DNA from: Polytrichum commune
Taxonomy: Eukaryota > Streptophyta > Polytrichopsida > Polytrichales > Polytrichaceae
DNA length: 64,000 bases
Direction: 5' to 3'
Assembly (NCBI GenBank): GCA_950295325.1
Contig: OX485807.1
Location: 32,892,440-32,956,439, forward strand
Program-made: the position numbers and the translations under genes
In this document: positions 19,002-32,771 of the stretch, piece after piece
How positions within the stretch are numbered: position 1 is the stretch's first letter
Layout of the letters: each line of letters begins with the position of its first letter
Notes under the pieces: model-generated
The model's input: only the letters and a program-made list of their open reading frames with translations
Databases searched by the model: none
What the model was told of the DNA's origin: nothing

Positions 19002-22000
19002 ATGGGCAGATTAGAGAGGGGTCCATACTTGGGAGATGTATCGGCACTCTGCTTACTGCCGTCTCTCGGCTCATCTCCGTTTCCGTACCTCATTGCAGGT
19101 AAAATTGCTTGTTAATTTTTATTTTGGGTTTCTGTAATTGTACATGGTGGGGTTTGGGGGTGTTTCACCTCTTGGCCTTGGTATATTTGAGACCTTGGAG
19201 AATCCGATAGATTTGACGAGCTGGGAAGTGTTTTATAGAGCCTTCCTTCAACGTTTGCCGAACATCGCTAAAGAAGTGCAATTTCAAAGATTTGGCGTTA
19301 GAAATTAGGCGTAAGTTAGAAATTTGGGATAACCTCTCACATTTTCCCTTTCACAATTGACATGGGAATGGAATGTTCGGTCAGGTACTGGGCCACAAAT
19401 TCTCTTGTTCAATTTAGAATCAGGGGAGCTGCTTATCTCTCATCATGTTTTCGATGGAGTGCGAGTGCACGGAATTCATGCTCACCATGACCCTTCATGT
19501 AGTCCTGGATCCGAATCCACACTTCAGGCCACCGTAGCTGTTCATGGTGAACGCAGAGTTAAGATCTTCGAGCTGCATCGCCACATGACTTCTGCGAAGC
19601 TGGAATTCGTTTTGGTGCAGTCTTTGCCTCGATTTTTCCAGTGGGTTCTCGATGTCAGGTTCCTACAGGTGACTTGGCCTCAATATCAATTTTCTTGAAA
19701 TGCCTTGAATTTATGCTCAAGTCTGCTTGAGCCGCTCAAGGACTGTCTCCTGGTTCTTGCATTCCACCTCAATCTTCTAACGCTAGGGCTGCATTTGTCG
19801 TTTTGGTGTATGAGAAAGATATGTCAAAGGAGGAGTTGTAGGGTTTAGGGTTCAAAGAAGCAAACATTAATTCCCAAACCTAGAGAACAATAATCTTTGC
19901 CTCGATTTTTCAGTGGATTCTCGATGTCAGGTTCCTACACTTGACGAGGCCTTCGTACCAATCTGCTTGAACTGCAAATTTGTGTTTAAGTCTGCTTGAG
20001 CGGGAGTGGAGCTGTCTCCTGGTTCTTGCATTCCAATTTAATCTTGTATGAAAGGCTGCATTTGTCAATGTAGTGTATGAGAAAGACACCTCGAAGAGCA
20101 GGTATAGGGTTTAGGGTTTATGGGAGTAAAGAATAATCTCCAAAACGAGAGAAGTGGCGCTAATCTTCTTTAATTGCAAATTTGTGCTTGACTTGCTGTA
20201 GCCGCTATAGGACTGTCTCCTGGTTCTTGCGTTCGATTTAAATATTTTACTGATAGGATGCATTTGTCAATCTGGTGTATGCGAAAGACATCTTAAAAAA
20301 GCAGGACTAGGGTTTAGGGTTCTGTGTTTAAGTGAGAAACGTGGTGCCAATTTTTCTGAATTGCAAACTTGTGCTTAGTTTATTTGAGCCGCTCTAGGGC
20401 TGCCTCCTGGTTCTTTTGTTCCATTCTAAATTTCTAACGATAGGCTGCATTTGTGAGACTGGTGTATGAGAAGGATATCTCAAAGAAACAGGTGTAGAGT
20501 TTAGGGTTTTGCTTTCCACTTCAACTTTCACATGACAGGCTGCATTTGTCGATGTGGTGTATAAGAAAGACATCTCAAAGAAGTACGTGTAGGGTTTAGG
20601 GTTTAAGGAAGTAGACAATAAACTCCAAAACGAGAATAGTGGTGTGCACCCAGAATGTGCATAAGTTGACCAGCTTTTGGAGTCTGGGTATGAGTTTCCT
20701 TGACTACAAAATTGGAACAAATTATAGAAACTCTTGGGGTTCTTGGAAACAGGAAGGAAAATCAGTGGGAGGAGAGCAAGAGAACCTTCTGCTTGCAGTT
20801 GGGTTGAGTGACAATTCCATTGTGATCTGGGACTTGAAAAGGTGCGAGCCCAGGTTCTGCTTTGTGTGCTCTGGTGAGTCATAAATCTTGCACTTATTGG
20901 TCATTCTAAACAAGTTAGTGGACGACTATTTAGTGTGCCTCTTTACACATGGATTGAGGTTGAATTTTATACCACCTTTTGGAAAAGTCAAAATCCTGTG
21001 GGCTAGCAGAGCAGTTTCAATGTATGTGGGGTTTTCTTACAGAGAGGTGCTTACTATACTCGCTGAGGCTTTGGGGAAGCTCTATTGAGACTCTACGAGT
21101 GGCAGCTGGCACTATCTTTAATAAGGTCTGTATATTGTGAACAATGTCCTGAAATGTATTTTTCTCTTTTGAATATCCAATGTAACTGGGTTCCTCTGTT
21201 TGTTCCTGTGCTTTGAGCTATTGATGGGATCGATTTGTCGACCAGGTATTATGTAGTTGTGCACCTGCATTAAATTCGCAGAACTCTCAGTCCCTTGAAT
21301 TAGCCTCAATTGAACTCAAGTGCCTCACTTTGTTCAAAAACAATGCTATGTGGGCTTGACCAGTTGACAAAATTTGGGAAGGGTGAATTTTGGTAGGAAT
21401 CCAGTGTATTTCATTGCAAGACCTGATAACTGATGAGTGGAACCCAAGACTTGTGTGTAGGGTGTTGATGCGTTGGTTCTGCTGCCAGGTATTGATATGG
21501 GACCTAAGATGTTGGAACAATAAAGAAAGGTGGCAAAGTGACTCTCCCCAATTTTTAGAGCTCAACGAGAGAGAAGAAAATTCAGTCCCATATACATGCA
21601 CTATCAAACCCTTGCAAGAGTTAGTGGGGCATGAAGGCTCAATTTATCGAATTTCATGGTCTGCATCTGGATCTCATATTGCATCAGCCTCTGATGATCG
21701 CAGGTATTTCTCTACTGGCATTAACATTTCTTTAACTCATGGTACCTTTCTTGTATATAGTTTAAAACTGAAACCCATCATTCACATATTGCTGGTTATG
21801 GCAGTGCACGAATTTGGATATCACTTTCTTTGGATTCAGTTTTTTTTACAGCTGGCCCAGTTCTATATGGGCATGGAGGACGCCTCTGGGATTGTCATAT
21901 TGCTGATAATGTGAGCACTCTCTTTTATCTGATCTGTCAAAATCACAAGATTTGATTTGTTAGAAGAATTTACAGTTTGGGTGTTTGTGATGGCAATTCT

Positions 22001-25000
22001 AAACAAATGTGGATACAATCATAGGGTTTAAATCCTCTTACAGATATATCTAAGGTTGCGGCTCTTTAGTGTCCCACTGTACTTCACATTCGTCCAGTGA
22101 ATCATGCATTTTCACTCTCCAGCTTCATGTGTATATATATGTCTACATTGTTGTGAATTGATGATGGAAGGGATAGTGCTTGCTGCTGGACTGTATGCTG
22201 TCATTTATTTTGTGTTAGCAGTGATGAAATTATGACCCGCACACTGAGTATTGAATCTAGTGTGAACATGTGAACCTCCCTGTGTGTAAACTCTTGAGAA
22301 GGTGCAAATACAAGGTGTGACCAAAGTATCATAACAGTACAAGGCCCTTGCAATTAGTGTGATTTACACAATATCCTCTACTCTGTGTAGTGATGTTAAT
22401 TGAGGCATGGTTATCTTTGCATTAGTGTGTGCTGACTATATTTTGACAAGAATATAACAGAGGGTTGTGATGGGGATGGGAACATAGTTGTTGCTTACAG
22501 CCAGTGAAGACTGTACTTCTCGTGTCTGGACACCAGGAGGCCATCCCGTAGCCACTTTGACTGGTCATATGTAAGTACTTCCTGCTTGTAGAAATTTTAA
22601 TTTGCACCTGAGTAACTCCTTGATCACAAAATGCCTTCTTTGATGACTGCTTAATCTCTAATGAGATCCTTCTCCAAGCTCAGATTGATGATGTGTTTCT
22701 CTTGTGACATGTTTTGAAGTGTAACCATCTGACATGTATTGGCATATTTGTGTCTTGTACTTCTACAGCTTATGTTCATATGTACAATTTCAGTTAATTT
22801 TAAGTATCTTGTGAATTTTTCTGAGATGTGAATGCTCAAGGTAAGTGGGCCTAATTTGGTTGCTTATCTGAATCGGACACTTATATTTGATTTGGTTAGG
22901 TGTGGATCTAAGAATGGACACCAAAATAACATGTGTTTAAAGCATATTGGACTGTGTGCTCAAAATTTGTTAACTACACTAGGTTCATTTGTGAACATCA
23001 TTGGAGGAACCTATATGATCGTATTAGGAAATAGGAGTGTCCTCACTTTGGCAATGAATAAGATATTCATTTGAGCTTGGAAAATCATGAGGAAAATGGC
23101 TATGGCTTCATTTGGATTTGCTAATCATCTTGTACTAATTGCGTGTTTCATGTCCTAGGAAAAGTGGGTGCAGAGCTGAAAGTGCCCGTTTTAGGTCCAT
23201 TTACTGTAATGGACGCAACACTTCAGATTGTGTCTGCTATTTACATGTGAAGCGTTGATGAAGAGTCCCAATCTTTCAGTTTCTTTGTCATCATAATTAA
23301 CCATCTTGTACATGGTGTGCAGAGGTCGTGGAATCTGGCGGAGTGTATATGATGAGGAAACAGCCACACTTGTGACAGCAGGAGCTGATTCATCAATCAA
23401 AGTTCAGTCACTTGCCAAGTGGAAAAACAGAAAAGAGAGTTATAAGCAAGGAGATGACACAGGCCAAATTGAATATCCACAGTCATCATTGTTGAATATT
23501 GAAGTTATTTGCATTTCCTTAGAAGGACCAGATGTTGTCAGTGGAGGCTCTTCAAATCCAATGGACAGGTAGATACACAATGTCCCCTTATGCCTTTTTG
23601 GAAATACTTTTCTTCTTCCAAATATGATAAAACAAGAGTGGAGATCGAGTGTGGTAGGCTTAATATTGTCAGAGGTATGCAGTACTAATATTACTTTGAG
23701 CTTACCTTTGAATACTGAGTGAGCTGTGATGTCACTTCACATATCGTGAACCAAAACCCCTGATTGAATTAATCTGAGCTCGATAATATTCTTGTCATCA
23801 GAGTGAGCATTTGCTTCAAGGATTTCAACTTTGAAATGATCGACCTCACTAGACCAGTAGCAAAGGTCTAACATTTTGCTACAGGTATCCAGCTCACAAT
23901 GTTCACTTGCATTGTGGGGGATCTCCACTATTGCTTTTCAATGGGCTAATATATTTGTTTTGTTGGATATGTTGCATGTAGATTTAACCTCATCAATGTC
24001 CTTTTAGACTAAACGTGTAAATTTACACTAAATTGGGTCTCTTCTACAGCACCTTGAAAAAAAGTCTTCAGGTTGTGAATGTCAAGGGACATAATGTCAC
24101 CAGGCCCCTTGTTCAAGGCAGTGCTGGAAGGTCTGGAAGTTTCACTGGGCGATTACAGTCAATGAGATAATTGTGTGCTATTCAGATAGTCTCTAGCACA
24201 ATTACCATAACGAGTTTACACTCAGTAATATGCCTTTTTGGCAACTTCTTTGAGTTGAATTTTGGTAGATGGGAGAAGACTTTGGTTAAAGATAGGTAAG
24301 AATGAGGTCTTAACTAATGAGAGCTTGCTGTTCCCCTATGCTTGGCATTTATGCATGTTATCAGTGGCCTCGATTCGTGGATTTATTCTTGAAGCTAGAA
24401 TAGAATGAGAATGTCCTTACACATGCTTAAGAATGCTATGCAAGCAATTCTTGCTGGAAGTTTGAATCCTAAATCCTGACAGTCCGGACTGTGTGAAATT
24501 TTGTTCAGCAACAGTGAGTACGTGCGTTCCCTGGCTCTTGCTGGTCCCCGAACTCTTTACATTGCAACTAATCAAGGCCATGTCCATCACGTAACTTTGA
24601 ATGACAAGAATAACCTGAAGTGGACAGAGATCACAAAAGAAGAAGTTGCAGGGCCCATTGTATGCCTGAACCTTTTGGTGGATGAAGAAGGGGCTGATTT
24701 AACAGGGACAGCTTCTGATGGTAATTACGTGCAAAAGGATGATTTGGTGGCTTTTGGCAATGGGCTAGGCACAGCAAGTGCTTTAGGAGTACAAACTACT
24801 GGACCCCTGCCAATGGTAATCTGGCGATGCACGTGGCTGGCAGATCAGGAAAGACAGCTACTGGGCATCTTTTGGTGCAAATCTCTTGGAAGAAGGTAAA
24901 ATGTGATGTTGAAATGATATTTTTATTTTATATTTCTTCTGCTGCAATCTCTATCAAGTGGGAGTTGTTTCCTACTTTGGTCATTATTCTTTCAATTGGG

Positions 25001-28000
25001 TCCATCCAATTCAGCCGATGTAATTGTCTGAGCAAGGGTTGCAGTAATTGTCTTGAAAACTAGGTCTGTGCTAATGGTTCAGAAATGTAGGAGGCAATAG
25101 AGTTATCCTCTAACTCGTTATGACTTCTGGTCAGGAGTTGGTTGTTTTGCATATAACACCTTCCATGTCTGGCAAGTTTTTGGTACATGCTCGGAGGTGG
25201 TGTGGACATTTGAACAACGAACATTCCATATTGGTCTATTGATGGTCAAACTCATTTTGGCATGCCAAGTGGTGCTAAAAGAGTTTGGCCTTTAATGTAC
25301 CAAAATAGGTTGCTCTTTATATAAATTCAAACACTGCCTTCTAGTGTGCATCACAAGTGGAAAGAGGTTATTGATAATGCATGCAAAAACAACCAATGCA
25401 AAATCACAAGGGACCAACTCCTGACAAAAAGTCTTTTTTAGTTAAGGATTAACTCCAATGTTGACACCTAGAAAAGAACTGGCACAATGATATGTGTTGT
25501 GTAATATGCAGATGTATATAACTCCAGGGGGTCTGTTGTGCAGGTTTGTCTTCACCACTGATCCAAGGGGTCTTGTACGTGTGTGGGCACTGGTGCCATA
25601 TACAAAAAAGGAAACATTATTGGAGGGGGAGGTACCCCAGCTGCAGGCATTACTTGTAGCAGTTTGCCAATCACCTCTGCATGGCCGGGTTGTATGCTTG
25701 GATGTTTGTACCTCAGGGCAGGTACATGTGGTCTCAATCTCTAGTGTGCTTCTTATTGTCAGGGTCTTCCTTTAGTTTCTTTCAGTAGAATAGACACTTT
25801 TAGCTCTGCATCCACTTGTTCTAAGGATATTAAACATGTGATTAGCACAAGATGATTTACAAATCCAAACTGAGGCCGTAGCCATTCTCTTCATAATTTT
25901 TGGACCTCATGAATATCTTATTTGTTATCATAGTGAAGATTGTCTTTTCTCTTAAAAGATCATATGGGTTCCCCCAATTATGTACATTATTGAACCTAGA
26001 AAAGTTAAGAAATCTTGAGGACATAGTTCAGTCTCTTCTAGATCCACACCTAACCATAAAATGGATGTCCGTTGAAGATAAGTAAATGTATCAGGTCTGT
26101 CTATCTTAGTAGTATAAAAATTGGCTATGTAGCAAAAATGTGGTGCTACTTTCAATGCTTTGAATGATGATTCTATTAATGGTTTCAGAAATGTGCCATT
26201 GGTCCGTACATATTTGGTACTAGTTGTCTGATAGTTCAATCGTGCAAAGTGATTTAGTGTGGTCACCTCCTAAGTGATGGGGGAGGATAGTAACTAAGTA
26301 GTACAATTTTACACCAGTAACTAGGTTGTTCTTGTAGTCCTTTTCATTTATGTTTTATTATCCTCACCTGGGCTTCTTTTTGGCAGTTGCTTGTATGTGG
26401 TGATCAGCGTGGGAACTTAGTATTGTTCCATTTTCCCAACACTCTCCTCCAGCAAATGGATATAATTACTCAAGATGGTACTCAACTACCACTGCGACTT
26501 CAAAGTGTTTCATGTTTCAAAGGAGCTCATGGCATTTCAGCAGTGGCAAGCGTTACCATTGCATCATCTAGCAATGATCATGCTGCAACTATTTTATCGG
26601 TAGGTTTCTCTTCCGAACAGGTCTTACCAATGAAGTTTGATGTCTGCTGTGGTCTATGTCATACAACCTTTCAGTTTCTAGGATGATTCTGCTTTTGTTC
26701 CTCTTATAAGGTAGATGGTGCTAAAACCGTCACTTTCAGTGGTGAGCATAGAGACTATTATTGGATTTAAAAATATATATTATTACCAATTGACAGAGGA
26801 TTCTAACACACCAAAGTATTTCTTATTTGAACTCTGTATGCAATGGTTATAAGGTTCGAAATTTTATTGGTAGATGACCCAAAACCATCACGGGAACCTG
26901 ATGATAAGGTGGTGGACATTCTCAAATTCAATATGGACTTATTGTACAAGATTTAAGGGTGTTGGTTTTGGATGGGGTGTTGGTTTTAGCATGCTCTACC
27001 TTACATCCTATTTCTGCCTCATGTAGTGTCAGTTGAGTGGTGTGGTGGCCCGTGATTTTTCTATAAATAGATGCATAGAACTCAATATTTTAATTTTGTT
27101 TCTGTGTCATGTGTTGTTACATTGATGTAACTCAGGGAACGTTGTTTTTGTTACATAGACACCTGTTCTAGCACTAAACTCCAGGATACGGCAATTGGCC
27201 TTGCAGACAGGTAGAGATGGATGCATATGCAGGTTTTCTATATTGACCGAAGATGTTGGCCACCAAGGCAGATCAAATGATCAAGGATTAATGTGCACAG
27301 GGGTAGAGGATGTTCCTGCCATCACAGTGGTGGAATCAGTACAATGCTGCCATGCACCAAATCAGAAGATTATGCGGCGCTTGGCAGCTGGATTTACAGC
27401 TAGTGATTTTGTATTGTGGGATCTGACTTATCAATCAGAGGTTAGTTAACCTCGTGAACTTTTCTAGAACAGGAGAGTTAGTTTAGTACACTGAGTATGG
27501 GTAAATAGTGTGGGCAGATGTTCCGTGTGACTTACCCTCGGCAACCCTATATTGGGGCCCAGAGTAAACACACTATGCATGAAAATAATGTGCAACCCTA
27601 GTTACAATTGTTGCCCCCGTGATCTACCCACCTCCTTCCCCTAGGTTGGAAGTCTTTCAAATGCGCACTACTTTCAATCCAAGTGAAATACTGCAACCTA
27701 CAACATGGACCTCTAATGTTAACTACTGTGGGTTCGTAAATTGTGTGCACATACAATATTGTCCCCAATATTTTTAGTGTAGAAATAATCTCAATGGTGT
27801 GGCCCACACTCTTTTCCATAGTCAGTGTAGTGTTCTTTGTGAGCCATAATAGATCTGGGATTTGCAATTTGCCAACAGAAGCTGCTGTTGGATTGCTCTC
27901 ATGTGCTGTTGGGATATTAAGATCCAATCAGCATTTAAACTAGGTTACAAACTCTCTTGATGGGCAAAATGTTATGTTTTAGTGTGGGGCTGAATGTTTT

Positions 28001-31000
28001 TGTGACAAGTATGTGCAGCTCACACGGATAACATGTGGAGGCTGGCGGCGTCCTCATTCATTTGTAGTGGGGAATGTTCTGGAACATCAGTTTTGTTTTG
28101 CTTACTTGAAGGTTTGTCCTATTTTCATCACCTTGTTCATTAATGTCAGTTGCAGGTTCCATTACAAAAAAAATTAGTGATTTTATGGCATTTATTTCTG
28201 ACTGATTTCATGGACTTCGCTTGTTTGCAGGATCAGGTCATTCATGTGCATCGGCAGTGGGCGCCTTTGGAGATAATTTCGGACTTAGATGTGCCTAGTG
28301 AACTTGGATCACCTGATACAGGGAGGTTGACAAGCCAATTGCCACAATCTTTGCATGGTCAGTTTCATGGCAGGGAGATACATTCTGTCCACTTCATATC
28401 ATCTGGGATGAGATCATTTTTAAACAAACCGGAGTGTTGCAGTTGGATAGCCACAGGTTCAGAAGATGGAGCAGTTCGGATTACAAGGTTAGTTCCCCTC
28501 TTGCCATAACTTGTGGACAAAGAGATAGAAATACACAACAATCTTTTGCATCATATTTTTATCAAACAAAACTTGATAATTTTTATTGAAGGTATCAGCC
28601 AGATTGGCAGTGAGACCATATGCCATCATATAGGGTTCAAGTCAGTCAATATTGGGTTGTTTAAAGTTTTAACTTGGGTGTGATTTTAGGAGAAATTGAA
28701 TATTAGCGTTATCCTTCAATTGATTGGAAATTTTTTGTTAGGAGTTTCTATGATTTTCCCTTGGTCCTGTTGCATAGAAAATTAATGATTTCTTGCCACT
28801 CTTGGTGCATGTTCAGATGTAGTTTTTGAATCTGAATGAAGAGCAACATATTTTGGTTTACCAAGGCCAACTTCATTTTAGCACCTCTTGGCATGCCAAA
28901 GTGAGCTTGACCCTCAATGAGCAATAATAGAACATTCTTTGTTCAAACTTCCACACTATCTCCAAGCATGCACCGCAATCTTACCAAACATGGAAGGTGT
29001 TGTATGTGAAACAACCAATTCCTGATGAAAAGTCATGATGTGTTAAGAGGATCACTTTGGCTGGAGTTTCAGAACACCCCTAACATTTCGCATGAACCTA
29101 GTTGGCACCCACAAATTATAGTTATTTAACTAGTGGTGGCTGAAAAGTCCAGTATTCAAGTCATTTCAGGAGGTTTATTCTGTGTTCTGCGTGGCAGGTA
29201 TGGTGCAGAAGGTAGACTTGAGAAGTTAGAGTCTGCAATGGTGCTCGGTGAGCACACAGGGGGCTCAGCTGTACGAGCTGTGACCTTGGTAACTCTCATA
29301 CAAATAAACCAGCCACATACAGCCCAAAATACTGTGGAAGAATGCACTCAAGATCCATTGCTACTCCTGTCCGTTGGTGCCAAGGAAGTCCTAACATGCT
29401 GGCTTTTAGAGTGGGGAAATGACTTAAACTCTAAAAATGCCTCAATTGACAAAGGAAATTCTATGACTACAAGATCAACTTCTCATGGCATTGTTGATCC
29501 AATTGAGGAGATTCCTGTTATGCAATCCCTCACTTCGAAGTGGCTAACTTCTTACACCCCTCCTCGCACTTCGCACCCTTCAAAGAGTAAAGAGATCACA
29601 CCAAAATCCAACTATGTTCAGGACTCCATTGAAAAAAGGTCGGAAAAACCTGATAGTGAAGGGTCAATGAGAGGAGTTAAGGAGGATGACGATCTTCGAT
29701 TCTTGGCAGTAACTGCATTTTCAGTGTGCTGTACAGTGACCGGGTGTGAGCCCTCTCCACATTATTTGGTTTATTTTTATTTTTATTTTTATTTTTATTT
29801 TTTTGATGTGTTGCTCTTTCGTACAACCATTTATTTGAGCCGTCTGTGAGGGTCTACATTTTTGTTACTCTTTGTTGCAAATCAGGAGGGGTATGTAAAG
29901 AGTCTACTGCTAAACTGGGATTTGATGACAATCTTACCTGCATCTGCTCGTTTGATTGAATTTAATTGCAGGTGTATGTTTTGCTTTGTGGTTACTGCAA
30001 GCTCCAATGCCACCCTACGGCTCCTTGCATTAGATGTAAATTCACGAGCCTGGTAAGCTTGAGCCTCACTTTATCACTCCAAGTCATCTATTTTTGGTAG
30101 ACAATTTGACAACCACCATAATGAACCAATGTTGGGTGCAGGGTCGAAGTAGCTGTCCTTAAGTACCACAGGGTGCCGGTCTTGGCTGTACAGCATCTGA
30201 TCATTCCAACAGACTCCACGAATAGAGGTATGCACTCTAGAAGTAGATGTACTTGTACTGACCAGTATGATGCATGGATTGAAATTGGAACATGTTTGCA
30301 CTATTGTGAAAGGCAGGCTAATAATAAGATACCCTTTGTACCATTATTTTTATTCATGATGATTTATCTCACATGGGATCCATGCATGATTACATTATTA
30401 TTAATGAAAAGCTCTTCTGCGTGAACTGCAGGTGTTTTTGGTAATTTATATATGATTGTTAGTGGTGCTACTGATGGTTCGATTGCAGTATGGGATGTCA
30501 CTAATCTCATTGTCACTATTACAAAGAGAATTTCAAGTGGAACATTGAACCTGAAGCACAGTTCAGAGGCACCATTGCGTCCACGCACTGGTCGTGGTAG
30601 TCAAGGTGGAAGACGGTGGCGATCCTGTAAACAAGGGCTCCGGAAAAATAGAAAGAGCAGAGGAAGGAGTTTAAACATAGCAGAAACATCAGTAGTAGAG
30701 GGTAATTTAGAAGATGAGGATGTTACTGAGCCTTATGAAGGGCATGATGCAAGGCAAGGTGCAGAGTTCACTACAATTACTGCTGATTTAGGAGGTGTAG
30801 ATGTTGACACTAAATTGGACTTAGAGGGAGAAATAAGAAATTGTAAGGGGGAGTTGAGTCATGAAGGTGGACATTATGAGGCCTCAATACTTTATCCCTT
30901 GCACACTTTCACTTGTGCACACCTTTCGGGGGTAAATTGTCTTAGTGTTGCAAAGGCAGTGGGAGGAAGACCCTCAGAATATGTAGTGGTTAGTGGTGGA

Positions 31001-32771
31001 GATGATCAGAGTCTCCATGTTATCAATTTCACCGCCCAGCTTAGTGAAGAGGAGGAACAAGTTAACAACTGCAAACCTTCAACTGGTGATTCACAAGGTT
31101 TGTTCCCCACTCAGTTTTATTGCACAAGGTTATGCTTAAAGGACAAGGCAAAAATGGGAAATGCCTATGTTAGTGTTTGCCAACACTAACATGAGTTTCA
31201 GAGTCTCCCTTTGCCCACAAGCTACTCCTGCCTCAAATCAATAGGTGAACTCGTTCTAACAGCAGTGATCAGGGCAACTTGATTGTGCATTGTTCCTCCC
31301 CTTGCTACCCACAAAATTTAATATGACCAGTTGACCCAGTGACCCCCCACAATGACTGGGTGGACCATAGCAGGTAATACTAGTATGGCTCAGTGGAGAA
31401 TGGAACCCACACCACTTCCAAGTGAGTCCCCACCACTCAAGCTATTGGCTTGATGCTAAGGACAACATCATAAACTTCCAGAGAATGAAGTATTACGAAA
31501 AAATAACAAAATGTGAAAATAACATCATGAATTTCAATGAATGTCATAACAATTGCATTACTTTGTCATTCTCCTTTATTGGGTGTCACATTATACTTAT
31601 GCAAAGAAAATTGTTACATAAGGGTAATACTTATATTACATGATAGATACATTATACACCACTAGGTGTAATAATTACATTATATACCACCCTTTGGAAG
31701 TTTGTGATGATGGTATAGCTTTTACCTGTGAGTATGCAGCAGAATGCCACGTGTTCTGCAATTTTCATGCAAAGTTAAACCCTTTCTTGTGTCATGGGAT
31801 GCTGCAGCACTTGAGGGGAGCTCTTTGACAGAGAATTTGACACTTGAACCTCTAAGTCGTGCTACCATCCTTGGAGCTCATAACTCGGCAGTGAAAGGTA
31901 TGAAACCTCTTTCCTTTTGTATTTCTCATGGCGATGAGTATCTTCTCATTGTGCACTAGATAACTACCAAAGAATATCTGGTCATGCTTATCTAAATTGC
32001 GCACAAGGTTTGTTTGGTGTTTGTTAGTGAGAGGAATTTTAGGACTTCTATTGTGGGAATTCACTGTAACTTGTGTATATGCACACAGGGATATGGACGG
32101 ATGGAAGTTGGGCATTTAGCACAGGCCTTGATCAACGCTTGAGGTGTTGGCACTTGTCATCAATCTGGAGCGAGCCACCTTCACAAAGTACTAATGGATT
32201 GGACAATCATCCAGAAAATGTCTCATCACAGTTCATCCCAATGGCGGAACGCAACCAATGTGTCATAGACGTACCTGAAGCTGAGGATTTGCATGTTGAA
32301 TCAGACAGTATTGGGTGGGTCTTTATACGATTCCAAGAAAGATGTGATAATCTCACAGTTGATCACTGCATTCATTTCATCTCCTCTGCTACCAATACTT
32401 GTGGTGGAAACGTTTCTATCTCATTGTGGAATTTTGTAGTTGTATTTGCTAGCTGATTTTTGGCTCTTGATATCGTGGATTGCTCCTAAGCAAATTCTTT
32501 TGTGCTGGAGTCATGGGAACATTGCTCCTTGACATCGAAATGAACTACAAAAAGCTAGTTATATGGCGGTGGTGGGAATTCCACACAAGTATTTATCAAG
32601 TAAGGCCAGGGCTGTTGAATGCTATATTATGCAACATTGACATTCTTGGAGTATCCTAGAAATCCACGCAAGAGACTGACTCTTCATGTGCAACTTGTGG
32701 GCTGCAGGGAACATTATCGAATAGCTGTGGTAGGACGAGGCCTGCAAGTGTTGAACTTTTTCACTCACTAA
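19002..32771 (+). CDS. WDR6: WD40-repeat protein, WDR6/Trm734 (Rtt10) family, 21 predicted exons
   Basis: WDR6/Trm734 is the WD40 partner of the Trm7/FTSJ1 methyltransferase, which 2'-O-methylates tRNA position 34. Predicted exons: 19002-19098, 19385-19668, 20753-20873, 21043-21125, 21489-21703, 21805-21910, 22488-22570, 23323-23568, 24509-24895, 25544-25721, 26387-26599, 27207-27440, 28019-28111, 28231-28487, 29198-29743, 29972-30052, 30142-30227, 30432-31128, 31743-31897, 32089-32314, 32708-32771. All introns are GT-AG, phases match at every junction, and the sum is 4,452 nt (1,483 residues). Family landmarks are 'YLIAGTGPQILLFNLESGEL', 'LTASEDCTSRVW', 'GHIGRGIWR', 'FKGAHGISAV', 'GRDGCICRF', 'CGGWRRPHSF', 'IATGSEDGAVRITR', 'VKGIWTDGSW', 'FSTGLDQRLRCW' and, at the end, 'YRIAVVGRGLQVLNF'. 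An alternative exon 18/19 pair (end 31097, start 31808) also keeps frame. Exon 18 has a basic, low-complexity insert. An upstream start codon in exon 1 is possible. Confidence 0.9.
19620..20620. repeat. Tandem array in intron 2 of WDR6, derived from the exon 2/intron 2 junction
   Basis: Five units with a period of about 190-270 bp (the last one partial) share 'GACTGTCTCCTGGTTCTTGC' (near 19743, 20011, 20213 and, varied, 20400), 'GGCTGCATTTGTC', 'GTGTATGAGAAAGA', 'ATCTCAAAGAAGCAGG' and 'TAGGGTTTAGGGTT'. The second unit also repeats the last coding bases of exon 2 ('TTTGCCTCGATTTTTC' then 'TCTCGATGTCAGGTTCCTAC' at about 19896-19940). Its splice donor has changed from CAGGTGACTT to CACTTGACGA. 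The minus-strand ORF at 20394-20882 is a shadow of this array and the next exon. Confidence 0.8.
22850..23150. repeat. Dispersed repeat in WDR6 intron 7
   Basis: It matches 15640-15990 and 25845-26095 in reverse orientation: 'TTAGGTGTGGATCTAAGAAT', 'GGACACCAAAATAACATGTG', 'TTGGACTGTGTGCTCAAA', and near the far end 'GGATTTGCTAATCATCTTGT'. It is about 300 bp with no coding capacity. The 53610-53700 fragment is in this orientation. Confidence 0.6.
25845..26095. repeat. Dispersed repeat in WDR6 intron 10, inverted relative to intron 7 copy
   Basis: It shares 'GATTTACAAATCCAAA', 'GAGGCCGTAGCCATTCTCTT', 'GAATATCTTATTTGTTATCA', 'AGATCCACACCTAACCA' and 'GGATGTCCGTTGAAGATAAG' with the other copies. 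Because the intron 7 copy is inverted, the unspliced transcript could pair across exons 8-10. Confidence 0.6.
29769..29812. repeat. (TTTTTA)n microsatellite in WDR6 intron 15
   Basis: About five to six copies of a TTTTTA-like unit start about 25 bases after the exon 15 splice donor. Ordinary slippage repeat. Confidence 0.7.

Noticed and set aside
19850-20620. Telomere or telomere-proximal sequence
   Set aside because: TAGGGTTT motifs occur only once or twice per unit and are separated by unique sequence, so these are telo-box-like motifs in a local array, not a telomere.
20394-20882. 162-codon minus-strand ORF
   Set aside because: It covers the intronic tandem array and the antisense of WDR6 exon 3; no protein features.
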